Assembly (NCBI RefSeq): GCF_001894745.1
Contig: NZ_BBYF01000010.1
Location: forward strand, 124,001-188,000
Reading direction: 5' to 3'
Length of the DNA: 64,000 bases
Origin: Paenibacillus sp. NAIST15-1
GTDB taxonomy: Bacteria > Bacillota > Bacilli > Paenibacillales > Paenibacillaceae
This document shows positions 9,238-17,645 of this stretch, in pieces. Every line of letters starts with the position of its first letter. The first letter of the stretch is position 1. A model generated the notes under the pieces. That model had not been told where the DNA came from. It worked only from the letters and a program-made list of their open reading frames with translations, and did not search any database. Made by a program: the position numbers and the translations under genes.

Positions 9238-10222
9238 TCGGAAGGGCCAGGATGGATCGCTGGACGACGAGCGTTTGGCGCATTTTCTGAACCGAATTGA
9301 CCGGGGCGACAAGATTGAAGCGGACGATTGGATGCCAGACGATTACCGCAACCAGTTAATTAAGCTGATATCGATGCATGGCGTTAGTGAAATAATGGGG
9401 GCGCTTCCGGAGAAGGAATGGGTTCCGAAGGCGCCGACGCTGCGCCGCAAACTGGCGATTATGGCCAAGGTGCAGGATGAGATGGGACATGGACAGCTGC
9501 TGCTGCGGGTCGCGGAGGATCTAATGGCGCCGCTTGGCCAGACTCGTGAGGATCTGCTGCGCAATCTGTTCTCAGGAAAGCTGAAATTCCACAACGTGTT
9601 CCATATGGAGGCGCCCACATGGGCAGATGCAGGCGTCATCGCCTGGCTCGTCGACGGCGCCGCGATCATTACCCAGTCTATGTCGCTCGAGACATCCTAC
9701 GCGCCATATGCCCGCGCGCTCCAGCGCATATGCGCGGAAGAGAAATTCCATGCCCAGCACGGTGAAAGCATTGTATTGGGGCTGGCCGAAGGAACGCCGG
9801 CGCAGCGCCGGATGCTGCAGGAGGCCGTAAACCGCTGGTGGCCTTCCTTGCTGATGTTCTTTGGCCCGCCAGAAGGCGGAACCGTGTCCAGCAACCAGCA
9901 GATGAACATGCGTTACAAGATTCGCACGCAGACGAACGAGGAGCTGAGGCAGGCCTTTTTCCATAAATATGTGAACCGGATTTATCATTTGGGCTTGACG
10001 CTTCCGGACGACACGATTCGTTATGACGAAGCGGAGGGCGTCTGGCATTACCAGCAGCCCGATTGGGATCTCTTTGTACAAATTGTGCGTGGAAACGGAC
10101 CTTGCTCGGCACAGCGGCTGCGGCTGCGGAAAACGTCCTACGAAGAGGCGGAATGGGTGCGGGAAGCGCTGGTGGCGCCTCCGCCCCGTACATCCTATGC
10201 GGCGGGAGGAGGGGCGATATGA
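9230..10222 (+). CDS. paaA: 1,2-phenylacetyl-CoA epoxidase, catalytic subunit PaaA
   Basis: Di-iron oxygenase subunit, 330 residues, that epoxidises the ring of phenylacetyl-CoA. Ferritin-like metal-ligand helices are visible in DEMGHGQ (about residues 84-90) and EEKFHAQHGE (about 170-179). The ATG at 9230 overlaps the E3 gene end. It forms a complex with PaaC and is followed by paaB, paaC and paaD in the standard order. No paaE reductase gene follows, so electrons must come from another reductase. Assignment is strong from both sequence and synteny. Confidence 0.95.
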   Translation: MSNRKGQDGSLDDERLAHFLNRIDRGDKIEADDWMPDDYRNQLIKLISMHGVSEIMGALPEKEWVPKAPTLRRKLAIMAKVQDEMGHGQLLLRVAEDLMAPLGQTREDLLRNLFSGKLKFHNVFHMEAPTWADAGVIAWLVDGAAIITQSMSLETSYAPYARALQRICAEEKFHAQHGESIVLGLAEGTPAQRRMLQEAVNRWWPSLLMFFGPPEGGTVSSNQQMNMRYKIRTQTNEELRQAFFHKYVNRIYHLGLTLPDDTIRYDEAEGVWHYQQPDWDLFVQIVRGNGPCSAQRLRLRKTSYEEAEWVREALVAPPPRTSYAAGGGAI

Positions 10223-10563
10223 GCAGCGAACGGAAAGAGAAATTTGCCGTCTATGAGGTATTCAGCCAAAAGAGCCCGTCTGCCGGCTTCGTGCACCAGT
10301 TCAGCTTGTTGGCGCCTAACCCGGAAGCCGCGCTCCTGATGGCGCGGGAGAACTTCATGCGCCGCGAGCCCTGCATCAACATCTGGGTTGTGAACCGCGA
10401 TGATATTCACGGACTGACACCGGAGGAACGCGAGAGCCTCGAACGGCTGGACAACAAAAGCTACCGCGAAACAAAGGGATATGGCGACATCCAATCGAGG
10501 TGGCGGCGCCACAAGGAAGAGTATGAGAGCAAGGTGGATATCGCAGCACAGAAGGAGGGGTGA
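10219..10563 (+). CDS. paaB: 1,2-phenylacetyl-CoA epoxidase subunit PaaB
   Basis: Small structural subunit of the epoxidase, 114 residues, close to the usual PaaB length. The N-terminal half has the family pattern VYEVFSQKSPSAGFVHQFSL and the block ALLMARENFMRREPCINIWV. The start at ATG 10219 overlaps the paaA stop and follows GGAGGAGGGGCG. In the characterised complex PaaB bridges PaaAC heterodimers; I infer the same role here. Confidence 0.94.
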   Translation: MSSERKEKFAVYEVFSQKSPSAGFVHQFSLLAPNPEAALLMARENFMRREPCINIWVVNRDDIHGLTPEERESLERLDNKSYRETKGYGDIQSRWRRHKEEYESKVDIAAQKEG

Positions 10564-10564
10564 A

Positions 10565-11398
10565 ATGTCGGAGCATATCGAAGTAGCGGCGGCGGAAGAG
10601 GCCAAGCGCCGCCCGGATTATACTCGGGCGCTGCAGGAGCTTTTGCTGCAGATTGCAGACGATGACTATATTGTGGCATACCGGGGATCGGAATGGCTTG
10701 GGCTGGCGCCTCACATCGAAGAAGATGTCGCTTTCTCCTCGATGGCGCAGGACATGATGGGGCATGCAGCGATGCTATACGAGATGCTGGAGGAGTTGGG
10801 AGCTGGCAAGGCGGATGACCTGGCGCATTTGCGCAGCCCGGAGGCGTTCCGCAATGCCATACTGCTCGAGCGACCGAACGGACCAGGCGAATATGCGAAT
10901 GAGCCGCATTACGACTGGGCGTTCGCGATTGCCCGCTGCAGCCTATACGGCCTATTCAAGGAAATCCGGCTGGAAGTGCTGACCCATTCCTCGTATGTGC
11001 CGCTAAGGCAGGCGGCCAGCAAAATGCTGCGCGAGCATCAGTATCACAGCCGGTATTGGCGCTCCTGGTTCACGCGGCTGGCAGGCGGCACGAACGAGGC
11101 GCGTTCCCGATTGATTGCGGCTGTAGCCCAGGCGTGGAGCGATATTGGAAGCCTGTTCCCGCTAGGCAGCGAGGAGGAGGCGATCGTACGCTTCGGTCTG
11201 AGCATAGGTGGCGATGAATTGGCACGGCGCTGGAAGACATCGGCGCAGAGCTTGTTCGAAGCGAGTGGGCTCGCATGGCCAGGAGACTGGAATACTCCTG
11301 TCAGGACTGGACGCGACGGGCAGCATACCGACGATTTGACGCAAGTCGTCGGCATCTTGTCGGAGGTGTACCGGATTGACCCGGCGGCCAGCTGGTAA
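10565..11398 (+). CDS. paaC: 1,2-phenylacetyl-CoA epoxidase subunit PaaC
   Basis: Structural partner of PaaA with the same ferritin-like fold, 277 residues. The start ATG 10565 lies one base after the paaB stop and has GAAGGAGGGG just upstream; a longer in-frame extension upstream would run through paaB and is rejected. Recognisable blocks are YIVAYRGSEWLGLAPHIEED, AQDMMGHA and LREHQYHSRYW. In known systems PaaC is catalytically inactive but needed for the complex. Confidence 0.94.
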   Translation: MSEHIEVAAAEEAKRRPDYTRALQELLLQIADDDYIVAYRGSEWLGLAPHIEEDVAFSSMAQDMMGHAAMLYEMLEELGAGKADDLAHLRSPEAFRNAILLERPNGPGEYANEPHYDWAFAIARCSLYGLFKEIRLEVLTHSSYVPLRQAASKMLREHQYHSRYWRSWFTRLAGGTNEARSRLIAAVAQAWSDIGSLFPLGSEEEAIVRFGLSIGGDELARRWKTSAQSLFEASGLAWPGDWNTPVRTGRDGQHTDDLTQVVGILSEVYRIDPAASW

Positions 11399-11413
11399 AG
11401 GAGGCGGTTCATC

Positions 11414-11914
11414 GTGACGCAGATTATGCGGCAGATGCCAACGGGGCTTGAGGAACGAATTTGGGCACTGCTGCAGGAGGTCAAGGATCCAGAAATCCCC
11501 GTCATCAGCATGATCGAGATGGGGATGATCCACAGGGTAGTTGTAGACGAGAACGTGGTTGAGGTGGAGGTACTGCCGACCTTCATTGGCTGTCCTGCTC
11601 TGGAATTGATGAGGAGCGAAATTCAGGAGAAGCTGCTTTCCATCGAGGAAGTGCGCGAGGCGACCGTCCACTTCCTGCGGGAGCCAGCCTGGATCTCGGA
11701 TCGGGTTACCGACGAAGGCCGGGAGAAGCTGCGTTCGTTCGGCATTGTTGCACCGCCGCGCGGTTGTACGCCGGGCGAAGAGTGGAAGGTGCAGTGCCCC
11801 TACTGCGATTCTCCGTACACTCGCATGGACAATATGTTCGGCCCCGCGGCTTGCCGCAGCATTTTATATTGCAGGCACTGCAAAAATCCGTTCGAAGCCT
11901 TGAAAGTGTTGTGA
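11414..11914 (+). CDS. paaD: PaaD, phenylacetyl-CoA epoxidase maturation factor
   Basis: A 166-residue MIP18/DUF59-family protein with an N-terminal domain (LQEVKDPEIPVISMIEMGM) and a C-terminal Cys-rich zinc-ribbon-like segment (CPYC about 128-131 and CRSILYCRHC). PaaD-type proteins are required for epoxidase activity, probably through iron or Fe-S cofactor assembly. It starts at GTG 11414 behind GGAGGCGG. It is the last gene of the first operon; 317 non-coding bases follow and no paaE gene is present. Confidence 0.92.
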   Translation: MTQIMRQMPTGLEERIWALLQEVKDPEIPVISMIEMGMIHRVVVDENVVEVEVLPTFIGCPALELMRSEIQEKLLSIEEVREATVHFLREPAWISDRVTDEGREKLRSFGIVAPPRGCTPGEEWKVQCPYCDSPYTRMDNMFGPAACRSILYCRHCKNPFEALKVL

Positions 11915-12231
11915 GGCTAGGCTTGGGCTTGTATGGTTCGTAATGCCTTTAATGCTCTAGTGCTTAGTATTTAATGCTTAATGCTTAATCTCTAGTGCTC
12001 TAAGGCTTTAAGATTTTAAGGATTGATGCCTGTAGTTTAGCGGGAATGTGATGTTGTTAGACGTTTGGTTTGTTGCACTGCGTTTTTTGTGTGGTATTAC
12101 AAGGTTCTGTAAGGGTTGATCAAGTTATTTTAAAGGCAACGTCATGCAAGGCAAGAAACACTATTGCGCACATTTGCGCTGCCTTTGGAGCGGAATAAGC
12201 TGCAGAGGAAGAGGGAGGGTATCCGATAACG
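11915..12231. other. Intergenic region between the two paa operons with short AT-rich repeats
   Basis: No gene is seen. Bases 11940-12005 are built from short repeated words: TTAATGCT/AATGCTTA variants, and CTCTAGTGCT at 11955-11964 and again at 11990-11999, 35 bases apart. A weak promoter for the aldehyde dehydrogenase operon could lie in the part after 12060 (TTGCAC, then TATTAC about 16 bases later). No clear terminator follows paaD, so read-through between the operons is possible. Confidence 0.4.
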
Positions 12232-13692
12232 ATGGAAAAAAGCATGCAAACTGTTGAATTGAAGTCGATGTTTATCAACGGAGAATGGACGCAAGCACAA
12301 GGCGGCGGTATGCTCCGTGTCGTTAATCCGGCAACTGGAGAAGAGGTAGGGACGGTAAGCTATGGTGATCATTTGGACGCAAGAGCGGCCATCGATGCGG
12401 CTCATCAGGCATTCCCAGGCTGGTCTCGCTTGACCGCCCGTGAGCGTTCAAAATATTTGTACCAATTATATGAATTGGTGCGCAACCATCGTGATGAATT
12501 GGCGAGCATTATCTCGGCCGAGATGGGCAAGCCGCTGCGGGAGGCCAAGGGCGAGGTGCTGGGAGCTGCCGACAACTTCATGTGGTATGCGGAGGAAGCG
12601 AAGCGGGTGTATGGCGAGACGGTTCCATCCTCTGTGCCGAACAAGCGGATTATGGTCAGCCGCCACCCGGTCGGCGTCGTCGGAGCGATTACACCATGGA
12701 ACTTCCCGGTTAATATGGTCGCGCGGAAGATTGCGCCCGCACTCGCCGCAGGGTGCACGGTCGTTTTGAAGCCAGCCGAGAGCACGCCGCTAAGCGCAAT
12801 TAAGTTATTCGAGCTGATCGCACAAGCCGGGTTCCCAGCTGGCGTCGCTAATCTGGTCATCGGCCAGCCGGAGACGGTGGGCCAGGAACTGCTCGACAAT
12901 CCAAAGGTTCGCAAAATTGCCTTCACCGGCTCGACGCGTGTCGGCAAGCTGTTGATGGAAGGGGCGGCCAAGCACGTGAAACGGGTCAGTCTGGAATTGG
13001 GCGGGCATGCGCCGTTTATTGTGTTCGAGGATGCAGACTTGGACGCGGCGGTTGCAGGGCTGTTCGAGAGCAAGTTCCGCAATTCGGGGCAAATGTGCAT
13101 CTGTACGAACCGCCTGTATGTGCATGAGTCTGTGGCGGAGGAATTCAGCGCCAAGCTGATCGAGCGGCTGAGCAAGGCAAAGGTCGGCGACGGACGCAGC
13201 AAAGAGACGGAAATTGGCCCGCTCGTCAACCAACGGGCGCTTGATAAAGTGCTGCGCCATATTCAGGATGCACAGGACAAAGGCGGGAAAATTGTTTTCG
13301 GCGGCAAGCGCTTGATGGAGGGGGAATACGGCAAAGGCTTCTATTGCGAGCCGACCGTCATTACGGGCGTAACTAAGGAAATGGAGATTGCTGCCGAGGA
13401 AACATTCGGCCCAGTTGTGCCGATGATGACCTTCACGGATGAAACGGATGTTATCCAAATGGCGAACGACACATCATATGGCTTGGCTGCCTATGCCTAT
13501 ACGCGCGACAGCAGCCGCTGTTTCCGTCTGGCGGAGGCTTTGGAATACGGCATCGTAGGTATTAATGATGGTTCACCAACACAGACTCAGGCGCCATTCG
13601 GAGGCTGGAAGGAAAGCGGACTTGGCCTGGAGGGCGGACGCTACGGAATGGATGCATTTTTGGAAACGAAATTTGTTTCGTTCGGGTTGTAA
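12232..13692 (+). CDS. NAD(P)-dependent aldehyde dehydrogenase, candidate stand-alone PaaZ-type dehydrogenase
   Basis: Aldehyde dehydrogenase of 486 residues. Landmarks are TPWNFP, the nucleotide block FTGSTRVGK, the catalytic glutamate in LELGGHAP and the nucleophile cysteine in SGQMCICTNR. General similarity is to succinate-semialdehyde dehydrogenase (GabD type). It opens the second paa operon, which has no fused PaaZ, so it may oxidise the semialdehyde formed after ring opening. Phenylacetaldehyde is an alternative substrate. ATG 12232 is used, with GGGAGGG upstream. Family is certain, substrate is inferred. Confidence 0.88.
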   Translation: MEKSMQTVELKSMFINGEWTQAQGGGMLRVVNPATGEEVGTVSYGDHLDARAAIDAAHQAFPGWSRLTARERSKYLYQLYELVRNHRDELASIISAEMGKPLREAKGEVLGAADNFMWYAEEAKRVYGETVPSSVPNKRIMVSRHPVGVVGAITPWNFPVNMVARKIAPALAAGCTVVLKPAESTPLSAIKLFELIAQAGFPAGVANLVIGQPETVGQELLDNPKVRKIAFTGSTRVGKLLMEGAAKHVKRVSLELGGHAPFIVFEDADLDAAVAGLFESKFRNSGQMCICTNRLYVHESVAEEFSAKLIERLSKAKVGDGRSKETEIGPLVNQRALDKVLRHIQDAQDKGGKIVFGGKRLMEGEYGKGFYCEPTVITGVTKEMEIAAEETFGPVVPMMTFTDETDVIQMANDTSYGLAAYAYTRDSSRCFRLAEALEYGIVGINDGSPTQTQAPFGGWKESGLGLEGGRYGMDAFLETKFVSFGL

Positions 13693-13748
13693 TCATCGTT
13701 TTGATACATGTAATGAATGAATATTGAGAGATAAGGGAGGATTTATTC

Positions 13749-14051
13749 ATGGTCAAATTAATCGCGATCTACCGCAAGCCTGAGGATGTCGAGGCGTTCA
13801 ACGAGCATTATTTTAATACCCATTCTCCATTGGCAGCAAAAATGCCTGGACTCGTGAAGATGGAAGTGGGAACGATTTATGGAACGCCAATGGGGGAGAG
13901 CGATCTGCACCTGATTTGCGAGATGTATTTTGAATCGAAAGAGGCCTTGAAGGCAGCCCTGTCATCCGCTGAGGGCAAGGCGTCCGGCAAGGATTTGATG
14001 GGATTTGCCGGCAAAGTGGTATCCATGCATATGGCGGAGGTTCATGAGTGA
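13749..14051 (+). CDS. EthD-family small protein of the paa operon
   Basis: A 100-residue protein of the EthD dimeric alpha-beta barrel family. It has the typical opening VKLIAIYRKPEDVEAFNEHY, then THSPLAAKMPGL with the conserved His-x-Pro-like segment. EthD proteins assist oxidative pathways in ways that are mostly unproven. The start ATG 13749 has AAGGGAGG upstream; the stop overlaps the start of paaI by four bases. The location within the phenylacetate operon suggests a pathway role, perhaps handling a reactive intermediate, but this is inference. Confidence 0.85.
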   Translation: MVKLIAIYRKPEDVEAFNEHYFNTHSPLAAKMPGLVKMEVGTIYGTPMGESDLHLICEMYFESKEALKAALSSAEGKASGKDLMGFAGKVVSMHMAEVHE

Positions 14052-14479
14052 GCAAGCCGACGCATCGCAACCGGTTTAATGATTTGCTTGGAATCGAGAT
14101 CGTTCGGCTGGATGAAGATGGCTGTGTTATGCAATTGCATACCCACCCTGATCTTCATAACAGCATCGAAGGCTTCGTACATGGCGGCGTGACGAACACG
14201 TTGGCTGACGCCGCCATGGGCCATGCGGCTGCACCCCCGATTGACGGGGTGCAGCAGTGTGTAACCGTGGAGAGCAAGATTAATTATTTGTCTCCGGCCA
14301 TCGGCGAACTTCTCGTTGCGGAGTCTCGGGTGCTGAAGCGGGGGCGCAATTTAATTGTGACGGACGCGCGTATTACCTGCGATGGGAAGCTTGTCGCTGT
14401 CGCTTTGGGGACATACGCGCGCGTCAGTCCAAAACGAGGGGAGCAAGGCACGGAATTGCGTTCCACGAAGCAGGAATAA
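14048..14479 (+). CDS. paaI: Hotdog-fold acyl-CoA thioesterase PaaI
   Basis: Thioesterase of 143 residues with the 4HBT hotdog motif FVHGGVTNTLADAAMG. In the phenylacetate pathway PaaI hydrolyses CoA esters of dead-end ring-hydroxylated intermediates and so frees trapped CoA. It starts at GTG 14048, overlapping the end of the EthD-like gene (GTGA), which supports translational coupling. The C-terminal 15 residues are charged and look disordered. A second, unrelated thioesterase gene lies at 21336. Confidence 0.9.
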   Translation: MSKPTHRNRFNDLLGIEIVRLDEDGCVMQLHTHPDLHNSIEGFVHGGVTNTLADAAMGHAAAPPIDGVQQCVTVESKINYLSPAIGELLVAESRVLKRGRNLIVTDARITCDGKLVAVALGTYARVSPKRGEQGTELRSTKQE

Positions 14480-14552
14480 GGCGATGGAGTAAAAGCAGTG
14501 GGAGGTTGTCGAGCAGACGGATCAGCGGAAAAGAGGGGGGCTGAACGAATCG

Positions 14553-15491
14553 ATGGAGATGCAGGAGCAGAGGCTGAGCAAGGTGTCGGTGCAAAGTGAG
14601 GTACCAGTGCAGGATCAAGAACAGGGTCAGAATCAGAAAAATCTGAAACAGGTAAAAGACCAGGTAAAAGACCAGGTACAAGTTCAAGGTACGCTTCAGG
14701 AGCAAGGGACGGAACAGTCAGTGAAGCTGGATCGCCACGGTCATGTTGCCGTCATTACGCTGAATCGGCCTGCCGACTTAAATGCCCTCAATTATGAAAC
14801 GCTGGTGCGCCTGGGAGAAATCGTCGTGGAAATCCGGGAGGATCGTCATCAGATTCGTGCCGTCATCGTGACGGGCGCGGGCCGAGCCTTCAGCGCAGGG
14901 GCTGATCTAAAGGAACGGCGCACGCTGAATGAACAACAGGTGAGACGCAACGTGCGTACGATCCGGGATGTATTCACCGCCGTGGAGGAGCTTCCGCAGC
15001 CGACGATTGCAGCGGTGAATGGATATGCGTTCGGCGGCGGTTTCGAATTAATGCTGGCCTGCGATTTGCGCTTAGCTGTCCGGGATGCCCGTATGGGACT
15101 TACCGAGGTGAGTCTGGGCATCATTCCCGGTGCAGGTGGAACGCAGCGGCTGCCGCGGCTTATCGGGCCAACGCGGGCGAAGGAGCTTATCCTGACTGCG
15201 CGGAAAATGAACGCCCAAGATGCGCTGCAATACGGATTGCTGAACGGAATAGCCGATGACGCAGAGCAGCTCCACGCAATGACGCTTGATTTGGCGAATG
15301 AGATTGCATCTAATGCGCCGCTTGCGGTCTATCAGGCCAAATACGCCATAAACCGGGGCAGCCATGTTGGTTTGTATTCCGGTCTAGAGGTTGAGGCACA
15401 AGCCTATGAGATGATTATCCCGACGAAGGATCGGGCGGAGGCATTAGAAGCCTTTGCGGACAAACGAAAGCCTGTCTTCCGTGGGGAGTAG
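14553..15491 (+). CDS. Enoyl-CoA hydratase/isomerase with Gln-rich N-terminal extension
   Basis: Crotonase-fold protein of 312 residues. From about residue 57 it is a normal hydratase: oxyanion blocks AFSAGADLK and FGGGFE, and the two catalytic glutamates in GGGFELML and LTEVSLGIIPGAGG. The first 56 residues are unusual, rich in Gln, Val, Lys and Glu with repeated KDQV units, partly encoded by the tandem 12-mer at 14652-14675. A GTG near 14720 could start a normal-length protein, but ATG 14553 has a GGGGGG ribosome site. It may be PaaF, PaaZ-replacing oxepin-CoA hydrolase, or another hydratase. Confidence 0.85.
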   Translation: MEMQEQRLSKVSVQSEVPVQDQEQGQNQKNLKQVKDQVKDQVQVQGTLQEQGTEQSVKLDRHGHVAVITLNRPADLNALNYETLVRLGEIVVEIREDRHQIRAVIVTGAGRAFSAGADLKERRTLNEQQVRRNVRTIRDVFTAVEELPQPTIAAVNGYAFGGGFELMLACDLRLAVRDARMGLTEVSLGIIPGAGGTQRLPRLIGPTRAKELILTARKMNAQDALQYGLLNGIADDAEQLHAMTLDLANEIASNAPLAVYQAKYAINRGSHVGLYSGLEVEAQAYEMIIPTKDRAEALEAFADKRKPVFRGE

Positions 15492-15502
15492 GAGGGTAGC
15501 GC

Positions 15503-16858
15503 GTGATATTCAATGTCGAAATGGAAACGATGCCGCATGAACGGATGCGAGCGCTTCAACTGGAGAGACTACGTCACGCCGTCAAGCGGGCATATGACCG
15601 AGTACCTTTTCATCGTGCCGCGTTGGATCGGGCGGGCCTTGATCCGGAGGACATTCGCAGTTTGGATGATATCCGCCGCCTACCGTTCATGAAGAAATCC
15701 GATCTGCGCGATTATTATCCGTTCGGATTGTTCGCGACCGAGATGAGCGAAGTTGTACGTATCCATGGTTCATCCGGCACGAGAGGCAAGCCGATCGTTG
15801 TGGGGTACACGAAGCAGGATATTGAAGCTTGGGCGGAAATTGTTGCGCGCGCCATTTGCTGCGCAGGCGGTCGGCCCGGGGATATTTTTCACAACGCGTA
15901 TGGGTATGGCTTGTTCACGGGCGGATTGGGCCTGCATTATGGCATCGAGTGTCTGGGCGCAGTCGCTGTGCCTGTGTCGGGAGGGAATACACCGCGCCAG
16001 ATTACGCTTATTCAGGATTTCAAGCCGCGCGGGTTGTCAGGTACACCGTCTTATATTTTGAATCTGGTGGAGGAAATGCGCAAGCAGGGCATTGATACGC
16101 GTTCAACGAGCATCGAGTACGGCATTTTTGGCGCGGAGCCTTGGTCGGAGGAAATGCGTCGCCATCTTGAGGATGCTCTTGGCATTAAGGCGATTGATAT
16201 TTATGGATTGAGTGAGGTGCTTGGGCCAGGTATCGCTATCGAGTGTCAGGAAGCGCAGGATGGTCTGCATATTGCCGAAGATCATTTTCTGGCGGAAGTG
16301 GTCGATCGCCAGACGGGTGAACCGCTGCCGTACGGGCAGGAAGGCGAGCTGGTGTTTACTTCACTGACCAAGGAAGCATTCCCAGTCATCCGCTACAGGA
16401 CGGGCGATATCGCTTCGCTTCACCCGGGTACCTGCAAATGCGGCCGCACGACGATGCGGATGTCCCGGATTAAAGGAAGAGTAGATGACATGCTGATTAT
16501 ACGCGGCGTCAACGTTTACCCAACCGAGCTCGAGGCTGTGCTGCTTAACTTCTCCCAACTTGCGCCCCATTATCAAGTCGTCATTGAGCGGGACAATGCA
16601 CTTGACCGCTTCGAGATTCATTGCGAGATTACGCCGGAATTCTGGAATCGGGTAGGCAGCGTTCTGGAAAGCCAGGAGGTTGCCGAACTGGTAAAGGAGA
16701 TCGGCAAGGCGATCAAATGCTCGCTCGGTGTCTCTGTTTTACTGCATGTGAATGAGCCGGATTCGATTGCGCGCAGCGAGGGAAAAGCAGTACGCATTGT
16801 TGATAACCGCAAGCGAGCGGCAGACGTTCAAGAAAGTGAAGGAGTGGGGGCGGGATGA
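15503..16858 (+). CDS. paaK: Phenylacetate-CoA ligase
   Basis: AMP-forming ligase of 451 residues that activates phenylacetate to phenylacetyl-CoA. It has the PaaK-type P-loop HGSSGTRGKP (about 90-99), YGYGLFTGGLG, and the C-terminal part with YRTGDI and RGVNVYPTE. The start is GTG 15503 with GGAGGG six bases upstream; the stop overlaps the next ATG. In this gene set free phenylacetate is one entry point, and the 2-oxoacid dehydrogenase upstream could provide another. Confidence 0.94.
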   Translation: MIFNVEMETMPHERMRALQLERLRHAVKRAYDRVPFHRAALDRAGLDPEDIRSLDDIRRLPFMKKSDLRDYYPFGLFATEMSEVVRIHGSSGTRGKPIVVGYTKQDIEAWAEIVARAICCAGGRPGDIFHNAYGYGLFTGGLGLHYGIECLGAVAVPVSGGNTPRQITLIQDFKPRGLSGTPSYILNLVEEMRKQGIDTRSTSIEYGIFGAEPWSEEMRRHLEDALGIKAIDIYGLSEVLGPGIAIECQEAQDGLHIAEDHFLAEVVDRQTGEPLPYGQEGELVFTSLTKEAFPVIRYRTGDIASLHPGTCKCGRTTMRMSRIKGRVDDMLIIRGVNVYPTELEAVLLNFSQLAPHYQVVIERDNALDRFEIHCEITPEFWNRVGSVLESQEVAELVKEIGKAIKCSLGVSVLLHVNEPDSIARSEGKAVRIVDNRKRAADVQESEGVGAG

Positions 16859-17637
16859 CGAAGATGGGCAGTAGGAATGTGATCGTGTCGGTGGACGGCG
16901 CTGTAGGTGTGCTTACCCTGAATCGGCCTGACGTGTTGAATGCTTTGAATCGCGAGCTGATGCAGGAGCTTGTGGCTGAACTGGAACGAATGGATCGGGA
17001 CGATGCTGTGAAGGTGCTTGTTATTACAGGGAATGATCAGGCCTTCGCCGCAGGAGCGGATATTAGGGAAATGGCGGATGAATCCGCTGTTTCGCTGCTG
17101 TTGAAGCGACAGTTCGATGTCTGGGATCGCATCGGCGGCATCACTAAACCGATCATCGCCGCTGTGAGCGGATATGTGCTCGGCGGAGGCTGTGAGCTGA
17201 TGATGAACTGTGATCTCATTGTTGCCTCGGATACGGCGCGCTTCGGGCAGCCGGAAATTCGCATTGGTGTTATGCCCGGTGCTGGAGGAACGCAGCGGTT
17301 GACCAGGGCAGTGGGGCAGCGCAAGGCGATGGAACTGCTGCTGACCGGGGATACGATGCTCGCGGAAGAGGCTCTTCGCTGTGGCCTAATTAACAAGGTA
17401 ACTCCAGTTGAGCTTTATTTGGAGGAAGCGCTGAAGCTTGCGCGGCGCATTGCCAACCAGCCGCCACTGGCTGTTTCCCTTATTATGCAGGCTGTTCGCA
17501 AGGCGGAGGATCTTTCGCTGGTCGAAGGGCTTGATTTTGAGCGGCAATGTTTCCATCTGTTGTTCGCGAGCGAGGATCAGAAGGAAGGCATGCTTGCTTT
17601 TCAAGAGAAGCGAAGTCCCCAATTCAAGGGCAGATAG
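16855..17637 (+). CDS. paaF: Enoyl-CoA hydratase, PaaF type (2,3-dehydroadipyl-CoA hydratase)
   Basis: Crotonase of 260 residues, the normal length. Both hydratase glutamates are present, in GGGCELMMNCD and FGQPEIRIGVMPGAGG, along with the oxyanion block AFAAGADIREM. Its closest resemblance is to short-chain enoyl-CoA hydratases, which include PaaF. ATG 16855 overlaps the paaK stop. It would hydrate 2,3-dehydroadipyl-CoA before PaaH oxidises the product. The crotonase at 14553 has the same catalytic residues, so which of the two is PaaF proper is uncertain. Confidence 0.87.
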   Translation: MTKMGSRNVIVSVDGAVGVLTLNRPDVLNALNRELMQELVAELERMDRDDAVKVLVITGNDQAFAAGADIREMADESAVSLLLKRQFDVWDRIGGITKPIIAAVSGYVLGGGCELMMNCDLIVASDTARFGQPEIRIGVMPGAGGTQRLTRAVGQRKAMELLLTGDTMLAEEALRCGLINKVTPVELYLEEALKLARRIANQPPLAVSLIMQAVRKAEDLSLVEGLDFERQCFHLLFASEDQKEGMLAFQEKRSPQFKGR

Positions 17638-17645
17638 GAGGAATC

